From positions 9,671,625 to 9,735,624 of the forward strand of contig OZ007509.1 of assembly GCA_963931865.1 (NCBI GenBank): a DNA stretch of 64,000 nucleotides. Direction: 5' to 3'. Positions 44,421 through 59,066 of the stretch are shown one piece after another. Within the stretch, counting starts at the first letter, position 1. The number at the start of each line of letters is the position of its first letter. A program made the position numbers and the translations under genes. Under the pieces are notes generated by a model. It made no database searches, was not told the DNA's origin, and saw only the letters and a program-made list of their open reading frames with translations. The DNA is from Axinella damicornis. Its lineage: Eukaryota; Porifera; Demospongiae; Axinellida; Axinellidae.

Positions 44421-46554
44421 ATGTATAGGGAAAGGATAGCCACATGCCAACTCACACTGTCTCCAGGCTACGGATGTTCCACTCCTACGTCTCCGGAGTA
44501 GAGAATGCTCCACCGCCATCCTGTATACCAGTAGATAATGCTCCACCGCCATCCTGTATACCAGAAGAGAATGCTCCACCGCCATCGTGTATACGTACCC
44601 AGTGCTGGAGCCGGGGTATGTGCTATAAGAAGTCTGGTAGGCACTACAGCTGCATGTGAAGAGTAAGCAGAGAAGGACAATGTGAAATGTTGGCCTGAAT
44701 GAAAAATCAAATGCGAAACGCATTGAATATGCATAGGGAAAGGATAGCCACATGTCAACTCACACTGTCTCAAGGCTACGGATGTTCCACTCCTACGTCT
44801 CCGGAGTAGAGAATGCTCCACCGCCATCCTGTATACCAGTAGAGAATGCTCCACTGCCATCCTGTATACCAGAAGAGAATGCTCCACCGCCATCGTGTAT
44901 ACGTACCCAGTGCTGGAGCCGGGGGATGCGCTATAAGAACTCTAGTAGGCACTACAGCTGCATGGGAAGAGTAAGTAGAGAAGGAGAATGTGAAATGTTG
45001 GCCTTAATTTTTATAATCGAATGCGAAACGCATTGAATATGCATAGGGAAAGGATAGCCACACGTCAACTCACACTGTCTCCAGGCTACGATGTTCCACT
45101 CCTACGTCTCCGGAGTAGAGAAAGCTCCACCGCCATCCTGTATAAAGCTCCACCGCCATCCTGTATACCAGTAGAAAAATGCTCCACCACCATCGTGTAT
45201 ACATACACAGTGCTGGAGCCGGGGGATGCGCAATCAGAAGTCGGGTAGGCATTACACCTGCATGGGAAGGGTAAGTAGAGAAGGACGATGTGAAATGTTG
45301 GCCTGAAATTAAAAAATCTGATGCGAAATGCATTGAATATGCAAAGGGAAAGGGTAGCCACATGTCAACCCACACTGTCTCCAGGCTACGATGTTCCACT
45401 CCTACGTCTCCGGAGTAGAGAATGCTCCACCGCCATCCTGTATACCAGTAGAGAATGCTGCACCGCCATCCTGTATACCAGAAGAGAATGCTCCACCGCC
45501 ATCGTGAATACGTACCCAGTGCTGGAGCCGGGGGATGCGCTATAAGAACTCTGGTAGGCACTACAGCTGCATAGGAAGAGTAAGTAGAGAAGGACAATGT
45601 GAAATGTTGGCCTGAATTAAAAATGGAATGCGAAACGCATAGAATATGCATAGGGAAAGGATAGCCACATGTCAACGCACACTGTCTCCAGGCTACGATG
45701 TTCCACTCCTACGTCTCCGGAGTATAGAATGCTCAACCGCCATCCTGTATACCAGTAGAGAATGCTCCACCACCATTCTGTACACCAGAAGAGAATGCTC
45801 CACCGCCATCCTCTATATGTACCCAGTGCTGGAGCCGGGGGATGCGCTATAAGAAGTCTGGTAGGCACTACAGCGGCATGGGAAGAGTAAGTAGAGAAGG
45901 ACAATTTGAAATGTTGGCATGAATTAAAAATGGAATGCGAAATGCATTGAATATGCATAGAGAAAGGATAGCCACATGTCAACTCACACCGTCTCCAGGC
46001 TACGATGTTCCACTCCTACGTCTCCGGAGTAGAGAATGCTTCACCGCCATCCTGTATACCAGTAGAGGTAGAGAATGCTCCACTGCCATCCTGTATACCA
46101 GAAGAGAATCCTCCAGCGCAATCGTGTATACGTACCCAGTGCTGGAGCCGGGGGATGCGCTATAAGAACTCTGGTAGGCACTACAGCTGCATGGGAAGAG
46201 TAAGTAGAGAAGGACAATGTGAAATGTTGGCCTGAATTAAAAATGGAATGCCAACCGCAAAGAATATGCATAGGGAAGGGATAGCCACATGTCAACGCAC
46301 ACTGTCTCCAGGCTACAACGTTCCACTCCTACGTCTCCGGAGAAGAGAATGCTCCACCGCCATCCTGTATTCCAGTAGAGAATGCTCCACCGCCATCCTG
46401 TATACCAGAAGAGAATGCTTCACCGCCATCGTGTATACGTACCCAGTGCTGGAGCCGGGGGATGCTCTATAAGAAGTCTGGTAGGCACTACAGCTGCATG
46501 GGAAGAGTAAGTAGAGAAGGACAATGTGAAATGTTGGCCTGAATTACAAACCGA

Positions 46555-49140
46555 ATGCGAAACGGATTGAATATGCATAGGGAAAGGATAGCCACATGTC
46601 AACTCACACTGTCTCCAGGCTACGATGTTCCACTCCTACGTCTCCGAAGTAGAGAATGCTCAACCGCCATCTTGTATACCAGTAGAGAATGCTCCACCAC
46701 CATCCTGTATACCAGAAGAGAATGCTCCACCGCCATCGTCTATATGTACCCAGTGCTGTAGAATACGTACCCAGTGCTGGAGCCGGGGGATGCGCTATAA
46801 GAACTCTGGTAGGCACTACAGCTGCATGGGAAGAGTAAGTAGAGAAGGACAATGTAAAATGTTGGCCGGAATTAAAAATGAAATGCGAAAAGCATTGAAT
46901 ATGCATAGGGAAAAATAGCCACATGTCAACCCACACTGTCTCCAGGCTTCGATGTTCCACTCCTACGTCTCCGGAGTAGAGAATGCTCCACCGCCATCCT
47001 GTATACCAGTAGAGAATGCTCCACCGCCATCCTGTATACCAGAAGAGAATGCTCCACCGCCATCGTGAATACGTACCCAGTGCTGGAGCCGAGGGATGCG
47101 CTATAAGAACTCTGGTAGGCACTACAGCTGCATGGGAAGAGTAAGTAGAGAAGGACAATGTGAAATGTTGGTCTGATTTAAAAATGGAATGCGAAACGCA
47201 TAGAATATGCATAGGGAATGGATAGCCACATGTCAACTCACTCTGTCTCTAGGCTACAACGTTCCACTCCTACGTCTCCGGAGTAGAGAATGCTCCACCG
47301 CCATCCTGTATACCAGTAGAGAATGCTCCACCGCCATCCTGTAAACCAGAAGAGAATGCTCCACCGCCATCGTGTATACGTACCCAGTGCTGGAGCCGGG
47401 GGATGCTCTATAAGAAGTCTGGTAGGCACTACAGCTGCATGGGAAGAGTAAGTAGAGAAGGACAATGTGAAACGTTGGCCTGAATTACAAACCGAATGCG
47501 AAACGGATTGAATATGCATAGGGAAAGGATAGCCACATGTCAACTCACACTGTCTCCAGGCTACGATGTTCCACTCCTACGTCTCCGAAGTAGAGAATGC
47601 TCAACCGCCATCCTGTATACCAGTAGAGAATGCTCCACCACCATCCTGTATACCAGAAGAGAATGCTCCACCGCCATCGTCTATATGTACCCAGTGCTGT
47701 AGAATACGTACCCAGTGCTGGAGCCGGGGGATGCGCTATAAGAACTCTGGTAGGCACTACAGCTGCATGGGAAGAGTAAGTAGAGAAGGACAATGTAAAA
47801 TGTTGGCCGGAATTAAAAATGAAATGCGAAAAGCATTGAATATGCATAGGGAAAAATAGCCACATGTCAACCCACACTGTCTCCAGGCTTCGATGTTCCA
47901 CTCCTACGTCTCCGGAGTAGAGAATGCTCCACCGCCATCCTGTATACCAGTAGAGAATGCTCCACCGCCATCCTGTATACCAGAAGAGAATGCTCCACCG
48001 CCATCGTCTATATGTACCCAGTGCTGTAGAATACGTACCCAGTGCTGGAGCCGAGGGATGCGCTATAAGAACTCTGGTAGGCACTACAGCTGCATGGGAA
48101 GAGTAAGTAGAGAAGGACAATGTGAAATGTTGGTCTGATTTAAAAATGGAATGCGAAACGCATAGAATATGCATAGGGAAAGGATAGCCACATGTCAACT
48201 CACTCTGTCTCTAGGCTACAACGTTCCACTCCTACGTCTCCGGAGTAGAGAATGCTCCACCGCCATCCTGTATACCAGTAGAGAATGCTCCACCGCCATC
48301 CTGTAAACCAGAAGAGAATGCTCCACCGCCATCGTGTATACGTACCCAGTGCTGGAGCCGGGGGATGCTCTATAAGAAGTCTGGTAGGCACTACAGCTGC
48401 ATGGGAAGAGTAAGTAGAGAAGGACAATGTGAAACGTTGGCCTGAATTACAAACCGAATGCGAAACGGATTGAATATGCATAGGGAAAGGATAGCCACAT
48501 GTCAACTCACACTGTCTCCAGGCTACGATGTTCCACTCCTACGTCTCCGAAGTAGAGAATGCTCAACCGCCATCCTGTATACCAGTAGAGAATGCTCCAC
48601 CACCATCCTGTATACCAGAAGAGAATGCTCCACCGCCATCGTCTATATGTACCCAGTGCTGTAGAATACGTACCCAGTGCTGGAGCCGGGGGATGCGCTA
48701 TAAGAACTCTGGTAGGCACTACAGCTGCATGGGAAGAGTAAGTAGAGAAGGACAATGTAAAATGTTGGCCGGAATTAAAAATGGAATGCGAAACGCATTG
48801 AATATGCATAGGGAAAAATAGCCACATGTCAACCCACACTGTCTCCAGGCTTCGATGTTCCACTCCTACGTCTCCGGAGTAGAGAATGCTCCACCGCCAT
48901 CCTGTATACCAGTAGAGAATGCTCCACCGCCATTCTGTATACCAGAAGAGAATGCTCCACCGCCATCGTGAATACGTACCCAGTGCTGGAGCCGAGGGAT
49001 GCGCTATAAGAACTCTGGTAGGCACTACAGCTGCATGGGAAGAGTAAGTAGAGAAGGACAATGTGAAATGTTGGCCTGAATTAAAAATGGAATGCGAAAC
49101 GCATAGAATATGCATAGGGAAAGGATAGCCACATGTCAAC
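46555..49140 (+). repeat. Higher-order repeat of three units (941-962 bp)
   Basis: Blocks that begin with the variant gaatgcgaaacggattgaat at 46555, 47496 and 48458 repeat the same order of unit variants. The 21-bp difference between spacings equals one in-frame insert gained or lost. Confidence 0.8.
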
Positions 49141-51941
49141 TCACACTGTCTCTAGGCTACAACGTTCCACTCCTACGTCTCCGGAGTAGAGAATGCTCCA
49201 CCGCCATCCTGTATACAAGTAGAGAATGCTCCACCGCCATCCTGTAAACCAGAAGAGAATGCTCCACCGCCATCGTGTATACGTACCCAGTGCTGGAGCC
49301 GGGGGATGCTCTATAAGAAGTCTGGTAGGCACTACAGCTGCATGTTAAGAGTAAGTAGAGAAGGACAATGTGAAATGTTGGCCTGAATAAAAAATCGAAT
49401 GCGATACGCATGGAATATGCATAGTGAAAGGATAGCCACATGTCAACTCACACTGTCTCCAGGCTACGATGTTCCACTCCTACGTTTCCGGAGTAGAGAA
49501 TGCTCCACCGCCATCCTGCATACCAGTAGAGAATGCTCCACCGCCATCCTGTATACCAGAAGAGAATGCTCCACCACCATCGTGTATACGAACCCAGTGC
49601 TGGAGCCGGGGGATGCGCTATAAGAAGTCTGGTAGGCACTACAGCGGCATGGGAAGTGTAAGTAGAGAAGGACAATGTGAAATGTTGGCATGAATTAAAA
49701 ATGGAATGCGAAACGCATTGAATATGCATAGAGAAAGGATAGCCACATGTCAACTCACACCGTCTCCTGGCTACAATGTTCCACTCCTACGTCTCCGGAG
49801 TAGAGAATGCTTCACTGCCATCCTGTATACCAGTAGAGGTAGAGAATGCTCCACTGCCATCCTGTATACCACAAGAGAATGCTCCAGCGCCATCGTGTAT
49901 ACGTACCCAGTGCTGGTGCCGGGGGATGCGCTATAAGAACTCTGGTAGGAACTACAGCTGCATGGGAAGAGTAAGTAGAGAAGGACAATGTGAAATGTTG
50001 GCCTGAATTACAAATCGAATGCGAAACGCATCGAATATGCATAGGGAAAGGATAGCCACATGTCAACTCACACTGTCTCCAGGCTATGATGTTCCACTCC
50101 TACGTCTCCGGAGTAGAGAATGCTCAACCGCCATCCTGTATACCAGTAGAGAATGCTCCACCATCATCCTGTATACCAGAAGAGAATGCTCCACCGCCAT
50201 CCTCTATATGTACCCAGTGCTGTAGAATACGTACCCAGTGCTGGAGCCGTGGGATGCGCTATAAGAACTTTAGTAGGCACTACAGCTGCATGGGAAGAGT
50301 AAGTAGAGAAGGAGAATGTGAAATGTTGGCCTTAATTTTTATAATCCAATGCGAAACGCATTGAATATGCATAGGGAAAGGATAGCCACACGTCAACTCA
50401 CACTGTCTCCAGGCTACGATGTTCCACTCCTACGTCTCCGGAGTAGAGAAAGCTCCACCGCCATCCTGTATACCAGTAGAGAATGCTCCACCACCATCGT
50501 GTATACATACACAGTGCTGGAGCCGGGGGATGCGCAATCAGAAGTCGGGTAGGCATTACACCTGCATGGGAAGGGTAAGTACAGAAGGACGATGTGAAAT
50601 GTTGGCCTGAAATTAAAAAATCTGATGCGAAATGCATTGAATATGCAAAGGGAAAGGGTAGCCACATGTCAACCCACACTGTCTCCAGGCTACGATGTTC
50701 CACTACTACGTCTCCGGAGTAGAGAATGCTCCACCGCCATCCTGTATACCAGTAGAGAATGCTCCACCGCCATCCTGTATACCAGAAGAGAATGCTCCAC
50801 CGCCATCGTGAATACGTACCCAGTGCTGGAGCCGGGGGATGCGCTATAAGAACTCTGGTAGGCACTACAGCTGCATGGGAAGAGTAAGTAGAGAAGGACA
50901 ATGTGAAATGTTGGCCTGAATTACAAACCGAATGCGAAACGCATTGAATATGCATAGGGAAAGGATAGCCACATGTCAACTCACACTGTCTCCAGGCTAC
51001 GATGTTCCACTCCTACGTCTCCGGAGTAGAGAATGCTCAACCGCCATCCTGTATACCAGTAGAGAATGCTCCACCTCCATCCTGTATACCAGAAGAGAAT
51101 GCTCCACCGCTATCGTCTATATGTACCCAGTGCTGGAGTCGGGGGATGCGCTATAAGAACTCTGGTAGGCACTACAGCTGCATGGGAAGAGTAAGTAGAG
51201 AAGGACAATGTGAAATGTTGGCCGGAATTAAAAATGGAATGCGAAACGCATTGAATATGCATAGGGAAAGGATAGCCACATGTCAACTCACACTGTCTCC
51301 AGGCTACGATGTTCCACTCCTACGTTTCCGGAGTCGAGAATGCTCCACCGCCATCCTGTATACCAGTAGAGAATGCTCCACCGCCATCCTGTATACCAGA
51401 AGAGAATGCTCCACTGCTATCGTCTATATGTACCCAGTGCTGGAGCCGGGGGATGCGCTATAAGAACTCTGGTAGGCACTACAGCTGCATGGGAAGAGTA
51501 AGTAGAGAAGGACAATGTGAAATGTTGGCCGGAATTAAAAATGGAATGCGAAACGCATTGAATATGCATAGGGAAAGGATAGCCACATGTCAACTCACAC
51601 TGTCTCCAGGCTACGATGTTCCACTCCTACGTTTCCGGAGTCGAGAATGCTCCACCGCCATCCTGTATACCAGTAGAGAATGCTCCACCGCCATCCTGTA
51701 TACCAGAAGAGAATGCTCCACCGCCATCGTGAATACGTACCCAGTGCTGGAGCCGGGGGATGCGCTATAAGAACTCTGGTAGGCACTACAGCTGCATGGG
51801 AAGAGTAAGTAGAGAAGGACCATTTGAAATGTTGGCCTGAATTAAAAATGGAATGCGAAACGCATAGAATATGCATAGGGAAAGGATAGCCACATGTCAA
51901 CTCACACTGTCTCTAGGCTACAACGTTCCACTCCTACGTCT

Positions 51942-52581
51942 GGGTACCTGTGAAAGCCGGAACGCAGGAACGCGGAACGGAACGCGGAACGGAACGCGGA
52001 ACGGAAGTAAAATTCGGGCTGCGTGCTTTTATCATTATTCACTGGACTGGACTCACCCAAAAATCTGTAAGATGCCTTTGCAGTGTAGGACAGAAGCTAA
52101 GCATACTTATTTATTCACTAAACGTGCTTGCATAGCCTGCTTTCGTGTCTTCCCTCGAGTCGGTAGAGGTCAAAGGTCACGTGCATATTTAATGAGCTCC
52201 AGCAAAATGCGCTTCAGTCAGTCGTGGATGATAATGGAATATTATTTTCTGTTCTCTATGGTTCAGCAAAAGGCTGGAGTTCGATGTCTGCGGTAAATAA
52301 ATGCTCTTCTAATCTTTTCATTGAAGCTCATTAAATATGCACGTGACCTTTGACCTCTACCGACTCGAGGGAAGACACGAAAGCAGGCTATGCAAGCAAG
52401 TTTAGTGAATAAATAAGTATGCTTAGCTTCTGTCCTACACTGCAAAGGCATCTTACAGATTTTTGGGTGAGTCCAGTCCAGTGAATAATGATGAAAGCGC
52501 GCAGCCCGAATTTTACTTCCGTTCCGCGTTCCGTTCCGCGTTCCGTTCCGCGTTCCTGCGTTCCTGCTTTCACAGGTACCC
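51942..52581. mobile_element. 640-bp foldback transposon inserted in an array unit, 9-bp target duplication
   Basis: The ends gggtacctgtgaaagc and gctttcacaggtaccc are inverted, with arms of about 300 bp that include ggaacggaacgcggaacg repeats and the segment gtcaaaggtcacgtgcat. The target duplication is cctacgtct (51933-51941, 52582-52590), a sequence in the exon-like part of the unit. It has no transposase. Confidence 0.9.
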
Positions 52582-55500
52582 CCTACGTCTCCGGAGTAGA
52601 GAATGCTCCACCGCCATCCTGTATACCAGTAGGGAATGCTCCACCGATAATCCTGTAAACCAGAAGAGAATGCTCCACCGCCATCGTGTATACGTACACA
52701 GTGCTGGAGCCGGGGGATGCTCTATAAGAAGTCCGGTAGGCACTACAGCTGCATGTTAAGAGTAAGTAGAGAAGGACAATGTGAAATGTTGGCCGGAATA
52801 AAAAATCGAATGCGAAACGCATGGAATATGCATAGGGAAAGGATAGCCACATGTCAACTCACACTGTCTCCAGGCTACGATGTTCCACTCCTACGTCTCC
52901 GGAGTAGAGAATGCTCCACCGCCATCCTGCATACCAGTAGAGAATGCTCCACCGCCATCCTGTATACCAGAAGAGAATGCTCCACCACCATCGTGTATAC
53001 GAACCCAGTGCTGGAGCCGGGGGATGCGCTATAAGAAGTCTGGTAGGCACTACAGCGGCATGGGAAGAGTAAGTAGAGAAGGACAATTTGAAATGTTGGC
53101 ATAAATTAAAAATGGAATGCGAAACGCATTGAATATGCATAGAGAAAGGATAGCCACATGTCAACTCACACCGTCTCCAGGCTACGATGTTCCACTCCTA
53201 CATCTCCGGAGTAGAGAATGCTTCACCGCCATCCTGTATACCAGTAGAGGTAGAGAATGCTCCACTGCCATCCTGTATACCACAAGAGAATGCTCCAGCG
53301 TCATCGTGTATACGTACCAAGTGCTGGTGCCGGGGGATGCGCTATAAGAACTCTGGTAGGCACTACAGCTGCATGGGAAGAGTAAGTAGAGAAGGACAAT
53401 GTGAAATGTTGGCCTGAATTACAAATCGAATGTGAAACGCATTGAATATGCGTAGGGAAAGGATAGCCACATATCAACTCACACTGTCTCCAGGCTACGA
53501 TGTTCCACTCCTACGTCTCCGGAGTAGAGAATGCTCAACCGCCATCCTGTATACCAGTAGAGAATGCTCCACCATCATCCTGTATACCAGAAGAGAATGC
53601 TCCACCGCCATCCTCTATATGTACCCAGTGCTGTAGAATACGTACCCAGTGCTGGAGCCGGGGGATGCGCTATAAGAACTCTAGTAGGCACTACAGCTGC
53701 ATGGGAAGAGTAAGTAGAGAAGGAGAATGTGAAATGTTGGCCTTAATTTTTATAATCGAATGCGAAACGCATTGAATATGCATAGGGAAAAGATAGCCAC
53801 ACGTCAACTCACACTGTCTCCAGGCTACGATGTTCCACTCCTACGTCTCCGGAGTAGAGAAAGCTCCACCGCCATCCTGTATACCAGTAGAGAATGCTCC
53901 ACCACCATCGTGTATACATACACAGTGCTGGAGCCGGGGGATGCGCAATCAGAAGTCGGGAAGGCATTACACCTGCATGGGAAGGGTAAGTAGAGAAGGA
54001 CGATGTGAAATGTTGGCCTGAAATTAAAAAATCTGATGCGAAATGCATTGAATATGCAAAGGGAAAGGGTAGCCACATGTCAACCCACACTGTCTCCAGG
54101 CTACGATGTTCCACTCCTACGTCTCCGGAGTAGAGAATGCTCCACCGCCATCCTGTATACCAGTAGAGAATGCTCCACCGCCATCCTGTATACCAGAAGA
54201 GAATGCTCCACCGCCATCGTGAATACGTACCCAGTGCTGGAGCCGAGGGATGCGCTATAAGAACTCTGGTAGGCACTACAGCTGCATGGGAAGAGTAAGT
54301 AGAGAAGGACAATGTGAAATGTTGGCCTGAATTAAAAATGGAATGCGAAACGCATAGAATATGCATAGGGAAAGGATAGCCACATGTCAACGCACACTGT
54401 CTCCAGGCTACGATGTTTCACTCCTACGTCTCCGGAGTATAGAATGCTCAACCGCCATCCTGTATACCAGTAGAGAATGCTCCACCACCATCCTGTATAC
54501 CAGAAGAGAATGCTCCACCGCCATCCTCTATATGTACCCAGTGCTGTAGAATACGTACCCAGTGCTGGAGCCGGGGGATGCGCTATAAGAACTCTGGTAG
54601 GCACTACAGCTGCATGGGAAGAGTAAGTAGAGAAGGACAATGTGAAATGTTGGCCTGAATTAAAAATGGAATGCGAAACGCATAGAATATGCATAGGGAA
54701 AGGATAGCCACATGTCAACGCACACTGTCTTCAAGCTACAATGTTCCACTCCTACGTCTCCGGAGAAGAGAATGCTCCACCGCCATCCTGTATACCAGTA
54801 GAGAATGCTCCACCACCATCCTGTATACCAGAAGAGAATGCTCCACCGCCATCGTCTATACGTACCCAGTGCTGTAGAATACGTACTCAGTGCTGGAGCC
54901 AGGGGATGCGCTATAAGAACTCTGGTAGGCACTACAGTTGCATGGGAAGAGTAAGTACAGAAGGACAATGTGAAATGTTGGCCTGAATTAAAAATGGAAT
55001 GCGAAACGCATTGAATATGCATAGGGAAAGGATAGCCACATGTCAACTCACACCGTCTCCAGGCTACGATGTTCCACTCCTACGTCTCCGGAGTCGAGAA
55101 TGCTCCACCGCCATCCTGTATACCAGTAGAGAATACTCCATCGCCATCCTGTATACATGAAGAGAATGCTCCACCGCCATCGTGTATACCTGAAGAGAAT
55201 GCTCCACCGCCATCGTGTATACGTACCCAGCGCTGGAGCCGGGGGATGCGCTATAAGAAGTCTGGTAGGCCGGGGGATGCGCTATAAGAAGTCTGGTAGG
55301 CACTACAGTTGCATGGGAAGAGTAAGTAGAGAAGGACAATGTGAAATGTTGTCCTGAATTATAAATGGAATGCGAAACGCATTGAATATGCATAGGGAAA
55401 GGATAGCCACATGTCAACTCACACCGTCTCCAAGCTACGATGTTCCACTCCTACGTCTCCGAAGTAGAGAATGCTTCACCGCCATCCTGTATACCAGTAG

Positions 55501-58500
55501 AGAATGCTGCACTGCCATCCTGTATACCAGAAGAGAATGCTCCAGCACCATCGTGTATACGTACCTAGTGCTGCATCCGGGGGATGCGCTATAAGAAGTC
55601 TGGTAGGCACTACAGCTGCATGTTAAGAGTAAGTAGAGAAGGACAATTTGAAATGTTGGCCTCAATGAAAAATCGAATGTGAAACGCATTGAATATGCAT
55701 AGGGAAAGGATAGCCACATGTCAACTCACACTGTCTCCAGGCTACGGATGTTCCACTCCTACGTCTCCGGAGTAGAGAATGCTCAACCGCCATCCTGTAT
55801 ACCAGTAGAGAATGCTCCACCATCATCCTGTATACCAGAAGAGAATGCTCCACCGCCATCCTCTATATGTACCCAGTGCTGTAGAATACGTACCCAGTGC
55901 TGGAGCCGGGGGATGCGCTATAAGAACTCTAGTAGGCACTACAGCTGCATGGGAAGAGTAAGTAGAGAAGGAGAATGTGAAATGTTGGCCTTAATTTTTA
56001 TAATCCAATGCGAAACGCATTGAATATGCATAGGGAAAGGATAGCAACACGTCAACTCACACTGTCTCCAGGCTACGATGTTCCACTCCTACGTCTCCGG
56101 AGTAGAGAAAGCTCCACCGCCATCCTGTATACCAGTAGAGAATGCTCCACCACCATCGTGTATACATACACAGTGCTGGAGCCGGGGGATGCGCAATCAG
56201 AAGTCGGGTAGGCATTACACCTGCATGGGAAGGGTAAGTAGAGAAGGACGATGTGAAATGTTGGCCTGAAATTAAATAATCTGATGCGAAATGCATTGAA
56301 TATGCAAAGGGAAAGGGTAGCCACATGTCAACCCACACTGTCTCCAGGCTACGATGTTCCACTCCTACGTCTCCGGAGTAGAGAATGCTCCACCGCCATC
56401 CTGTATACCAGTAGAGAATGCTCCACCGCCATCCTGTATACCAGAAGAGAATGCTCCACCGCCATCGTGAATACGTACCCAGTGCTGGAGCCGGGGGATG
56501 CGCTATAAGAACTCTGGTAGGCACTACAGCTGCATGGGAAGAGTAAGTAGAGAAGGACAATGTGAAATGTTGGCCTGAATTACAAACCGAATGCGAAACG
56601 CATTGAATATGCATAGGGAAAGGATAGCCACATGTCAACTCACCCTGTCTCCAGGCTACAATGTTCCACTCCTACGTCTCCGGAGTAGAGAATGCTCAAC
56701 CGCCATCCTGTATACCAGTAGAGAATGCTCCACCTCCATCCTGTATACCAGAAGAGAATGCTCCACCGCTATCGTCTATATGTACCCAGTGCTGTAGAAT
56801 ACGTACCCAGTACTGGAGCAGGGGGATGCGCTATAAGAACTCTGGTAGGCACTACAGCTGCATGGGAAGAGTAAGTAGAGAAGGACAATGTGAAATGTTG
56901 GCCGGAATTAAAAATGGAATGCGAAACGCATTGAATATGCATAGGGAAAGGATAGCCACATGTCAACTCACACTGTCTCCAGGCTACGATGTTCCACTCC
57001 TACGTTTCCGGAGTCGAGAATGCTCCACCGCCATCCTGTATACCAGTAGAGAATGCTCCACCGCCATCCTGTATACCAGAAGAGAATGCTCCACCGCCAT
57101 CGTGAATACGTACCCAGTGCTGGAGCCGGGAGATGCGCTATAAGAACTCTGGTAGGCACTACAGCTGCATGGGAAGAGTAAGTAGAGAAGGACCATGTGA
57201 AATGTTGGCATGAATTAAAAATGGAATGCGAAACGCATAGAATATGCATAGGGAAAGGGTAGCCACATGTCAACTCACACTGTCTCTAGGCTACAACGTT
57301 CCACTCCTACGTCTCCGGATGAGAGAATGCTCCACCGCCATCCTGTATACCAGTAGAGAATGCTCCACCGATAATCCTGTAAACCAGAAGAGAATGCTCC
57401 ACCGCCATCGTGTATACGTACCCAGTGCTGGAGCCGGGGGATGCTCTATAAGAAGTCCGGTAGGCACTAGAGCTGCATGTTAAGAGTAAGTAGAGAAGGA
57501 CAATGTGAAATGTTGGCCTGAATAAAAAATCGAATGCGAAACGCATGGAATATGCATAGGGAAAGGATAGCCACATGTCAACTCACACTGTCTCCAGGCT
57601 ACGATGTTCCACTCCTACGTCTCCGGAGTAGAGAATGCTCCACCGCCATCCTGCATACCAGTAGAGAATGCTCCACCGCCATCCTGTATACCAGAAGAGA
57701 ATGCTCCACCACCATCGTGTATACGAACCCAGTGCTGGAGCCGGGGGATGTGCTATAAGAAGTCTGGTAGGCACTACAGCGGCATGGGAAGAGTAAGTAG
57801 AGAAGGACAATTTGAAATGTTGGCATGATTTAAAAATGGAATGCGAAACGCATTGAATATGCATAGAGAAAGGATAGCCACATGTCAACTCACACCGTCT
57901 CCAGGCTACGATGTTCCACTCCTACATCTCCGGAGTAGAGAATGCTTCACCGCCATCCTGTATACCAATAGAGGTAGAGAATGCTCCACTGCCATCCTGT
58001 ATACCACAAGAGAATGCTCCAGCGTCATCGTGTATACGTACCAAGTGCTGGTGCCGGGGGATGCGCTATAAGAACTCTGGTAGGCACTACAGCTGCATGG
58101 GAAGAGTAAGTAGAGAAGGACAATGTGAAATGTTGGCCTGAATTACAAATCGAATGTGAAACGCATTGAATATGCATAGGGAAAGGATAGCCACATGTCA
58201 ACTCACACTGTCTCCAGGCTACGATGTTCCACTCCTACGTCTCCGGAGTAGAGAATGCTCAACCGCCATCCTGTTTACCAGTAGAGAATGCTCCACCATC
58301 ATCCTGTATACCAGAAGAGAATGCTCCACCGCCATCCTCTATATGTACCCAGTGCTGTAGAATACGTACCCAGTGCTGGAGCCGGGGGATGCGCTACAAG
58401 AACTCTAGTAGGCACTACAGCTGCATGGGAAGATTAAGTAGAGAAGGAGAATGTGAAATGTTGGCCTTAATTTTTATAATCGAATGCGAAACGCATTGAA

Positions 58501-59066
58501 TATGCATAGGGAAAGGATAGCCACACGTCAACTCACACTGTCTCCAGGTTACGATGTTCCACTCCTACGTCTCCGGAGTAGAGAAAGCTCCACCACCATC
58601 TTGTATACCAGTAGAGAATGCTCCACCACCATCGTGTATACATACACAGTGCTGGAGCCGGGGGATGCGCAATCAGAAGTCGGGTAGGCATTACACCTGC
58701 ATGGGAAGGGTAAGTAGAGAAGGACGATGTGAAATGTGGGCCTGAAATTAAAAAATCTGATGCGAAATGCATTGAATATGCAAAGGGAAAGGGTAGCCAC
58801 ATGTCAACCCACGCGGTCTCCAGGCTACGATGTTCCACTCCTACGTCTCCGGAGTAGAGAATGCTCCACCGCCATCCTGTACACCAGTAGAGAATGCTCC
58901 ACCGCCATCCTGTATACCAGAAGAGAATGCTCCACCGCCATCGTGAATACGTACACAGTGCTGGAGCCGGGGGATGCGCTATAAGAACTCTGGTAGGCAC
59001 TACAGCTGCATGGGAAGATTAAGTAGAGAAGGACAATGTGAAATGTTGGCCTGAATTAAAAATGGA

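Noticed and set aside
46604..48198. Long minus-strand open frames of about 200-217 codons across array units (ending ...GDVGVEHRSLETV)
   Set aside because: They arise because the 33-bp sub-repeat lacks stops in several frames and because unit variants shift the frame. Unit length is not a multiple of three, no splice or start context recurs on that strand, and the frame ends differently in neighbouring units.
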